Source: Clostridia bacterium (lineage in GTDB: Bacteria > Bacillota > Clostridia > Christensenellales > UBA1242). Taken from it: a DNA stretch of 19,416 bases. The position numbers and the translations under genes were made by a program. Positions 15,101-19,416 of this stretch are shown piece by piece. The stretch lies in contig JAFSXW010000077.1 of NCBI GenBank assembly GCA_017443885.1, forward strand, positions 1-19,416. Reading direction: 5' to 3'. The number at the start of each line of letters is the position of its first letter. Within the stretch, counting starts at the first letter, position 1. The notes under the pieces were generated by a model, which was not told the DNA's origin, made no database searches, and was given only the letters and a program-made list of their open reading frames with translations.

Positions 15101-16291
15101 CTTGATAACACCAAAGGCTTTATGGAAGGGGCAGGGCTCAACACTATTATCGATTTAACTGATTTGCAATTAATTAATTTAATTAATAAACTAACTGCAC
15201 CTTCTAGTGAAGAAACTATTAGTGAAACAGAAAATCCAATAACATTTAGCGAAGTGGTTGATATTTTAAACGGAATTGTGATGAATAAAAATGGTTTATC
15301 TATTCTTATTCCTGAAAGCGTTTTAAACACAAGCACCAAACTAAAAGTTGTGGCAGATTATGACGAAACAAAAATTAAGCGTCTTGCACTTATTGGGCTC
15401 GACACATCACTTTTAGGTGATAATATTAGCGATTTTGGTATTGGCCTTGATTTAAATAACAAGTTTATTGATATCAGCGTTAGCATAAATCAAACATGCT
15501 CGCAGGTGGCTTCTCCTTCGGGCTCGTTTATGGATTTTAACGGAATTTCAACCTTAGTTAAAGGGGCATCAAAGGCATTTAAAGAAAACAAAGGATTTAT
15601 GCTTTCTGGCAAAATTAGCATGAAGCTTTTAGGATTAAATGTTAGTTGGTTAACTGATACTGATGTTGATGTTGTTATTAAAATTAACTACACAAAAGAA
15701 GATGGCTTAGAACTTTATGTGGAACTAAACGATATTCCAACCACAACCCTAGTGTTTAATGGATATAAAAAATTCTTAATAACAAGAGCATATAGTTCTA
15801 AAAATTCTAAAATTTATTATAAAAATGATAGAATTTATGTCACACGAACCACCACCGGCAACGGAACTAAAACAATTAAATATAGCATGACAAAAGATTG
15901 GTGCTTTGCCCATATCGACACCGTGTTAGGTTATTTATTAGACTTTAACAGCACTATTCAAAGCAAGATAACAGAGAGCTTAAATAAGCAAGATGCAAAT
16001 GCACCTGCTTGCGTTATTGAAAATATTTTAAAATCATTCTCGGGCAGTGTTTCTGGCACAACAGGAACATATAACCTAACCGTTTCTGGTTCGGCTTTGG
16101 CGCAAGACACAATGGTTGGCGATATGGCACTTACAATAAAAATGAACACAAGCACTTTAAAAATTAATTCGGTTGGAATAAGCATGGCGTTTGTTTCAGT
16201 GTTAGACCTTTCTGGCACGCTAAATCTTACAACCTACACAAATAAGCAATCAATCTCGTTTGCAACATCTGGCTACACATTTAAAGGCTAA
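9173..16291 (+). CDS. giant exported repeat protein (2,372 residues)
   Basis: The N terminus (MRKF followed by a hydrophobic stretch to about residue 27) is a signal peptide or membrane anchor. There is no lipobox Cys, and a possible cleavage lies after VSA (about 33-35). Everything after it is predicted outside the membrane. The body is a series of diverged repeats of 212-235 residues. Each begins near a Y(L/F)(N/D/S) anchor with mostly acidic residues before it (Tyr267, Phe492, Tyr726, Tyr942, Tyr1171, Tyr1383, Tyr1605 and Tyr1840). Alternating strand-like segments follow (pattern Y.d..Y.k..g..ikl), then a helical insert with EL..IL, and a strand pair with IKIVLNG. About 530 C-terminal residues are more divergent and end without LPXTG, sorting helix or cell-wall-binding motif. 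The strand-rich units recall LppX/LolA-type half-barrel lipoproteins, but this is a structural guess. Ribosome binding site GGAAG precedes the ATG. The transcript ends at its own terminator. Confidence 0.85.
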   Translation: MRKFLTYILTFALVFVIAMATTITLLSPKNYGVSANLGASGASSNQVVSKMLTYFQSLKTFEASATVSFNASEEADGDREENSNNIKYTSLEGEEEITNETLKFNIKADISSLTSPKIYASIENKKDVNINATIIYDGTDLYIELNGKKFSFSGETLENALQIMLGLISTQNFSMESLVDGIDIGAIMGALNAMKETLNEETGEIKSTLNMEGLGSVDIITDEEYNLKAIRIYNLEIINSPIEFVLNLNKTDEEETIISAPENKEDYLSITSLVSCFKNTFSLSSFTISPSVMISAFGFNDEFNFNILSDAKNGFKEINFYETQNSISAVLRKENGAYTSSINNINFKIGENLINDFIDYILKNESANKIIDDVASTDFSETISSFVKDDSFGMDIVKEKIISKIKEISLPEILNSLTKLDILENSIYAEIDLSNIKALETNAKISLLLETNGKILTLAKIKANFNDNEICASVKIDSEIKNKAEIDESKIFDLDSAINKIDSLKNLSCGTGEINACVNDNGKVYNISSKISADAINKQASVSLLLSGEINKDLSLAYKNNTLYAKTSDVGIKINKNDILSILNKVDFDYSSLIDFYYNEVCDLILNYKQTAKNTIEENIQSLDLSPNIIKEVACFALENKDYLYDLISCGYLCLNNIETFENGFKIKLDHNLIGAEDDICVRVSLSENDFKLEIENLNAYGKNICASVYFDIKNADISEINEDDYFDIINAYNKILNVKNIKNGEASVNLIVKDNGEIQDALNASFKFDILEKYISAVADVFGQYNLNAKLILDNSDVLLKLNDIGISFSTDELLSILNEFGFELNIEEKLNDILSSGYEIKDNIISLVEEKAKELKQEDLLKLAITFVKEIKVSASEIKIVLNGAELGQADDLIIDIVLKENVIYSIKIENLKLFGKEINLKLALEEKEIEKDLVNNLDYLNLTDLKNRIKTITSSSSGELTASGYIYKNESLYSILSLGAKFDLEENYLSASASIMGNTYKDASIILEDSLVLAKINGVKLKLDLNELSEIFSLLNLNINLEDLKESLFSANLNSDAIYTLLNKEINRLGLDGVFDLDYLNALKNISLIEVLNSVLSLKVNKTQIKIVLSGKLFGQEKNININIRLLNSAYTSVEVLNLKTSEDNYVDLMLTCEAKDILKTEINASEYLNIEKILNSSLSLKDARSGNININATILENNVVYQNIDASVDIDYNNAYAKIVAILDGKFNLSGSATLHQNNVYIDSENISVKLALNEIVELLSENNIDITSIIADFVSSLNLEEKKAEFKEAYNNENLEEILEKVLKNIKSLKIDSSQIKIVLNGKLLSQSGNITLIIRLNDSAVKSIKVENIAIFGKTIFAEISLEEKDIIEAEIDENKYLNIADVYNENKDIINTTSGSGTIKVSLENESGIITHQVNAELIIDYLNNYFAIDGNVSGTKSHALNFVYDSGTAYLKYEGLNIKINIDELKNLLLKFGIDLDETLNNSETKTIDEILNTLDSYNISTTLLREIIDKLHTINIDDKENLVKDVYISSSTINVVLSGSVINQEKDINITLTLENNKLSEIVVYGIELNGQIVKVELKINNLNSILKKTINEEEYLDVVSITNNLYSLKDLTNLSLAFSGVLVEGTSESYSLVGSLKLKTSETEYSSLEERIVNFVNSSYLSLNASLGGKTELKADINLYDETLYIHLNETYIKITRKDLYDLVGIPTSSRTNADAFVLEKLNSYGISEKINGILNSNKETKIDAVDLINKLNKIRITSNSSVVVLNIDGSLVSQEKELTIKLFINEKTELTEAEVLNLKIEDNSYVGFTINLDTETEIEEKLISNADNYFDLTTGYNNILNTLSLARAEVSANIGVYSTARSSYEEKTINKANGYAQTASVSMEKISDSISHTLNHHGKVSLSGILDDANLEANYKDDVLYISYKGNKGNSALKFKLNKANIDETVLSICELFMDASGINGVRETLDNTKGFMEGAGLNTIIDLTDLQLINLINKLTAPSSEETISETENPITFSEVVDILNGIVMNKNGLSILIPESVLNTSTKLKVVADYDETKIKRLALIGLDTSLLGDNISDFGIGLDLNNKFIDISVSINQTCSQVASPSGSFMDFNGISTLVKGASKAFKENKGFMLSGKISMKLLGLNVSWLTDTDVDVVIKINYTKEDGLELYVELNDIPTTTLVFNGYKKFLITRAYSSKNSKIYYKNDRIYVTRTTTGNGTKTIKYSMTKDWCFAHIDTVLGYLLDFNSTIQSKITESLNKQDANAPACVIENILKSFSGSVSGTTGTYNLTVSGSALAQDTMVGDMALTIKMNTSTLKINSVGISMAFVSVLDLSGTLNLTTYTNKQSISFATSGYTFKG
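9332..14692 (+). repeat. tandem protein-level repeats of about 222 residues within the giant gene
   Basis: Repeat anchors fall at residues 54, 267, 492, 726, 942, 1171, 1383, 1605 and 1840, giving eight spacings of 213, 225, 234, 216, 229, 212, 222 and 235 residues. A second landmark, the strand IKIVL(N/S)G followed by Q, recurs at about 876, 1104 and 1317, and in weaker form at 1537 and 1769. The units are clearly related in protein but show no long identical DNA, so the duplications are old and under selection for structure more than recent slippage. Boundaries are approximate. Confidence 0.75.
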
Positions 16292-16294
16292 AAT

Positions 16295-16322
16295 AAAAAC
16301 CCACAAAATAGTGGGTTTTTTT
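16295..16322 (+). terminator. rho-independent terminator of the giant gene
   Basis: AAAAACCCAC (16295-16304) pairs with GTGGGTTTTT (16311-16320) around a 6-base loop, with the U run continuing to 16322. It begins 3 nt after the stop codon and separates the giant gene from the transglutaminase gene. Confidence 0.92.
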
Positions 16323-16344
16323 ATTTTAAAACACCATTAGATAT

Positions 16345-16372
16345 TTGAATATTGCTAAAAATATGATATTAT
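16345..16372 (+). promoter_or_regulatory. promoter of the transglutaminase-repeat gene
   Basis: TTGAAT (16345-16350), 16-bp spacer and TATTAT (16367-16372, 5 of 6 consensus bases). The predicted leader is about 35 nt and includes the GGAAGG ribosome binding site at 16404-16409. With the terminator just upstream, the gene is a separate transcription unit. Confidence 0.65.
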
Positions 16373-16413
16373 ATTATTAGTGAATATATTAAATAAATAA
16401 AACGGAAGGCTTT

Positions 16414-18978
16414 ATGAAAAATTTTATAAAACAATTAATAACATTTATTTTGGTTGCTGGTGTGCTTGCTGGCGCATATTTTGTTTTAGATGCAAAAACA
16501 GATTTAATAGATAAACTATTTTCTAGGGAATATGAAGTTACATGGGTGGTGGAAGGAGAAAGCACCACTAAAAAATATGTTTATGGAACTATTCCAGAAT
16601 ATAGTGGCACGCCAATAAAAGTGCCAACCACCACTATTGAATATGTTTTTGATGGGTGGGAGCCAGAAGTTGTGGCAGTTTCAAGAACACCTGCAACATA
16701 CACGGCAAAATTTAAAGCCCAAACAAGAAAGTATAGCGTGAATATTAATTCTAATTATTCGGCTGGGGCAGAATATGTGGGCACGGGAAAAATCTATGAA
16801 TATCAAGAAAATGCCACGGTTTCGCTTTCTACTAATTTTGGTTACACTTTTTTAGGCTGGTTTAATGGAAGCGGAAGTGGAGCAACACTTATTTCTTCTA
16901 GCACAACTTTATCTTTAGGGCAAATTACAGAAGACATAACACTTTACCCAAAGTTTGAAGCAACCACCTACACAATTAACTATAACGACCCTAAAAGTGC
17001 CACAAATTTAAATAAAACAACACTAGATGCCACAGATGAAACTTACACCTTTAAAGCACTTTCTAAAACGGGATATAATTTTGAAGGCTGGTTTAAAGAA
17101 AGCACTTTTATAAACAAAATAGAATCTTTAACCTTAAATTCAGATAACACAATTTTAGCAGTTGCAAGGCTTAATTCAAACACTATTAATCTTTATGCCA
17201 AATGGAGCATTATTAACTATTCGATTAGTTATAATTTAAATGGTGGAAGCGTTAGCACACCTAACCCCTTAACCTACACAGTTGAAGATTTAGAAGGCTC
17301 AAGCACAATAACTTTAAATAATCCTAGCAAAACTGGTTGTGAATTTCTTGGCTGGGCAGGCACAGGGCTAAGTGCAAGAACCAAAACTGTAACGCTAAAA
17401 AATGGCGATTATGGCGACAGAACCTACACTGCTTTTTATGATGACGAGCGTGCTATTAATTTGGTTGTTGATGGCATGGAATTAACTGGCGATATGATTA
17501 TAGCAAGGCAGGGAGTGAGCGTTTCTGCGCCAGAAATTAATTCTAGCGATTATGGTATGGGTGGATACACTATTGACGGCTGGTATACCGATAGTGCGTG
17601 CACAAATAAATACACTTTCACTGTTGGCCCAGAGAGTGATATTACGCTTTATGGCAAGTGGAATTATTTTATAAGAGAAGGGTTTATTCCATATTTTTCT
17701 AAGTTCAACTCTAGGCTAAACGGCACTAGAATAACTATTAACAGTTTTGAAGAACTTGTTAGTTGGGTGGAATTTGTGGAATTTAATTACATCACAACAT
17801 CTTATAGCTTTAGAATTGGCTACACTCCTTCTGGTGGACGAACGAAACAAGAAGAAGTTAAAAGAGCCATTGAAGAATCTTTTTATGCAATAAATGGTGG
17901 CTATTCTTATTCTAGCGAAACCTTTTATTTAACAACTGCTAATAAAAACACTGAGGCAAAAAATTATGTTAGCGTTCCTGCTGGCAAAAATTATTATCAG
18001 CAAACATATGCGCTTTCAATAACTCCAAGTAGCCCAAGAAGTGAAGATTATGATAGTTTTAATAGAGATAAAGTTTTAAAAACACTTAATGTTGAAACTT
18101 CAAACCAATTAGTTTATGCTCTTGAAATGGGGCTAAAACCAGTGTGCAAAGAGGGATCTGTTGCAGAAACAATATATTGCGAAGCAAAAAATATTTTAAA
18201 AGAAATTTGTAATGACTCCATGACTGATACTAACAAATTAAGAGCAATATATGAGTGGCTAATTTTAAATGTTACATACGATTATGAAGCGGCAAGCAAC
18301 GAAGCGTATTCAGTTAATAATTGGTATTTATATGATTCTTGGTTTGCTGAAGGCGTGTTTTTAAATCATAAAGCCGTTTGTGATGGTTTTAGCAAGGCGT
18401 TTTTAATACTTGCTCAAATAGAAAATATCCCCACAATTAGAATTGCTGGCGATGGCCACGCATGGAATAAAGTTTATTTAGATGGAAAGTGGTTTGGTAT
18501 TGATGCAACACATGGCAACTTAAATGTGAACGGAAGCCTAGAAGTTGTGAACTACGCTCAATTTTTATTCACAGATAGTTTCAAAACAAATAGGGGCTAC
18601 ACAGGCGAAAACCATAATGAATATTTGGCAAACACCACATATTGCTATTATGAAACTGCCGATTATTCGGTTACAATTTTTCACACCAGCCACGATTTCG
18701 ATTTACTTATAGATAGCCAAGATGAACTTGTTTATGCAATAAAATATGCGATGAAAAACTATAATGAAAAAGAAGTTGATGGCGCTTCTTACTACACACT
18801 AGATTTTGCATTTAGTTATGTTTGCGATTATGAAAGTGCCATTAGCAGTGCGCTTAGTTCTGCTGGCTACACAAAGGGAAGCTATATTCCAATTAATTTA
18901 GGTTATAATAAAAGCACAGGAGAAAAGGGAACAGATAGTTGCAATCATGTTGCTTATTGCCTTGCCCTTGTTGCATAA
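16414..18978 (+). CDS. exported InlB-type B-repeat protein with transglutaminase-like domain
   Basis: An 854-residue protein with an N-terminal hydrophobic segment (about 8-25) resembling that of the giant protein, then an extracellular portion. Five InlB/Listeria-Bacteroides-type B-repeats follow. Their repeat ends read TAKFKAQT (97-104), LYPKFEAT (177-184), LYAKWSII (260-267), TAFYDDER (339-346) and LYGKWNYF (412-419), and the typical G(Y/C).F.GW core is seen at 143-149, 220-226 and 308-314. A transglutaminase-like fold spans about 600-735 with Cys656 (KAVCDGFSKAF), His682 (GDGHAWNKV) and Asp697 (FGIDATHG) as the catalytic triad. A related module of about 85 residues lies before it (443-520) and at the C terminus (767-854). 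No LPXTG, lipobox or wall-binding domain was found. Cross-linking, peptidase or adhesive roles are possible. The methyltransferase ATG follows 3 nt after the stop. Confidence 0.92.
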   Translation: MKNFIKQLITFILVAGVLAGAYFVLDAKTDLIDKLFSREYEVTWVVEGESTTKKYVYGTIPEYSGTPIKVPTTTIEYVFDGWEPEVVAVSRTPATYTAKFKAQTRKYSVNINSNYSAGAEYVGTGKIYEYQENATVSLSTNFGYTFLGWFNGSGSGATLISSSTTLSLGQITEDITLYPKFEATTYTINYNDPKSATNLNKTTLDATDETYTFKALSKTGYNFEGWFKESTFINKIESLTLNSDNTILAVARLNSNTINLYAKWSIINYSISYNLNGGSVSTPNPLTYTVEDLEGSSTITLNNPSKTGCEFLGWAGTGLSARTKTVTLKNGDYGDRTYTAFYDDERAINLVVDGMELTGDMIIARQGVSVSAPEINSSDYGMGGYTIDGWYTDSACTNKYTFTVGPESDITLYGKWNYFIREGFIPYFSKFNSRLNGTRITINSFEELVSWVEFVEFNYITTSYSFRIGYTPSGGRTKQEEVKRAIEESFYAINGGYSYSSETFYLTTANKNTEAKNYVSVPAGKNYYQQTYALSITPSSPRSEDYDSFNRDKVLKTLNVETSNQLVYALEMGLKPVCKEGSVAETIYCEAKNILKEICNDSMTDTNKLRAIYEWLILNVTYDYEAASNEAYSVNNWYLYDSWFAEGVFLNHKAVCDGFSKAFLILAQIENIPTIRIAGDGHAWNKVYLDGKWFGIDATHGNLNVNGSLEVVNYAQFLFTDSFKTNRGYTGENHNEYLANTTYCYYETADYSVTIFHTSHDFDLLIDSQDELVYAIKYAMKNYNEKEVDGASYYTLDFAFSYVCDYESAISSALSSAGYTKGSYIPINLGYNKSTGEKGTDSCNHVAYCLALVA

Positions 18979-18981
18979 AAA

Positions 18982-19416
18982 ATGAACGATTTAGAAAAAT
19001 ATTATAATAAGTTTAATGAAGATAAACGCCTAAAAACACGCCACGGGCAAGTGGAAATGTTTGTTTGCTTAAATTATATTAAAAAATATATTGCAGGAAG
19101 GCAAAACTTAAATATTTTGGATATTGGTGCAGGAACGGGGGCTTACACAAAGGCTCTTGCAGAAATGGGGCACAATGTTGTTGCTGTGGAGCCCGTTAAA
19201 AAAAATTTTAGCGTTTTAAAGCAAAATTGCCCAACGGCGCAATTGTTTTTGGGAGATGCCAGAAATTTAAGAAAACTTAAAGATGAAAGTTTTGATATTG
19301 TTTTACTTTTTGGCCCGCTTTATCATCTTAAAAGTGAAGAAGATAAGATGCAGGCAATTATGGAAGCAAAAAGAGTGGCAAAAAAAGGTGCAATTTTAAT
19401 GAATATGTTTTTAATG
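18982..19416 (+). CDS. class I SAM-dependent methyltransferase, partial (runs off window)
   Basis: The frame is open from ATG at 18982 to the last base, giving 145 residues of an unfinished protein. Motif I is ILDIGAGTGAYT (47-58), the acidic residue ending strand 2 is in VAVEP (70-74), motif II is GDAR (93-96), and the motif IV block FDIVLLFGPLYHL (107-119) is typical of small class I methyltransferases with an LGPLYHL element. Substrate cannot be told, and these enzymes are often simply annotated as methyltransferase. The ATG is only 3 nt after the stop of the preceding gene and has no Shine-Dalgarno of its own, so it probably depends on translational coupling to the transglutaminase gene. 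Confidence 0.9.
   Translation, partial: MNDLEKYYNKFNEDKRLKTRHGQVEMFVCLNYIKKYIAGRQNLNILDIGAGTGAYTKALAEMGHNVVAVEPVKKNFSVLKQNCPTAQLFLGDARNLRKLKDESFDIVLLFGPLYHLKSEEDKMQAIMEAKRVAKKGAILMNMFLM

Noticed and set aside
9173..16291. Cell-wall-anchored LPXTG adhesin or lipoprotein
   Set aside because: No LPXTG and hydrophobic tail at the C terminus, and no lipobox Cys near the signal region.
1..19416. CRISPR arrays, tRNA or rRNA genes, insertion sequences, riboswitches
   Set aside because: No direct-repeat arrays, no tRNA-like cloverleaf ends, no transposase frames and no recognised riboswitch consensus seen by eye; a covariance-model search (Infernal/tRNAscan) was not available.

Overview
The window is very AT-rich (about 30% GC or less by eye) and uses the standard bacterial code, with TGG for Trp, mostly TAA stops and two TTG starts set by strong Shine-Dalgarno sequences. 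A perfect parS palindrome, a YyaC (DUF1256)-like gene, FtsH and YchF all lie close together. In Bacillus subtilis homologues of these lie on the origin-proximal part of the chromosome. Together with the InlB-type repeats and the transglutaminase exoprotein, this points to an uncultured low-GC Firmicute (Clostridia-like, possibly gut-associated), with the left end of the window near the replication origin. The taxonomy is inference.

Layout. 1-424: gene-free, holding a parS site (166-181) and the terminator of the first gene. 425-1153 (-): CvpA-family membrane protein. 1419-1970 (+): divergent YyaC/GPR-like protein. 2196-4607 (+): FtsH with an unusually long charged tail, followed 17 nt later by a small membrane-anchored protein (4625-5191). 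A strong bidirectional terminator (5203-5236) follows. 5404-6180 (-): undecaprenyl-diphosphatase UppP, followed in the same direction by an unlisted 35-residue Cys/His protein (5238-5345). 6285-7382 (+): YchF, overlapping by 11 bp the convergent 7372-9003 (-) gene, an ABC-exporter-shaped protein whose ATPase motifs are all eroded.

9004-9172 carries back-to-back divergent promoters. The plus-strand one drives 9173-16291, a 2,372-residue exported protein made of at least eight diverged repeats of about 222 residues, with no recognisable cell-wall anchor. It ends at a clear terminator. 16414-18978 then has its own promoter and encodes an exported protein with five InlB-type B-repeats and a transglutaminase-like domain (Cys656, His682, Asp697) lying between two copies of a roughly 85-residue module. 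A SAM-dependent methyltransferase begins 3 nt later and runs off the window.

The left half is mostly housekeeping (chromosome segregation mark, membrane proteolysis, wall-lipid recycling, ribosome-associated ATPase). The right half is devoted to the cell surface. The most novel items are the giant repeat protein, the ATPase-dead ABC protein, the duplicated module around the transglutaminase and the 35-residue Cys/His peptide. I saw no tRNA, rRNA, CRISPR array, insertion sequence or riboswitch.
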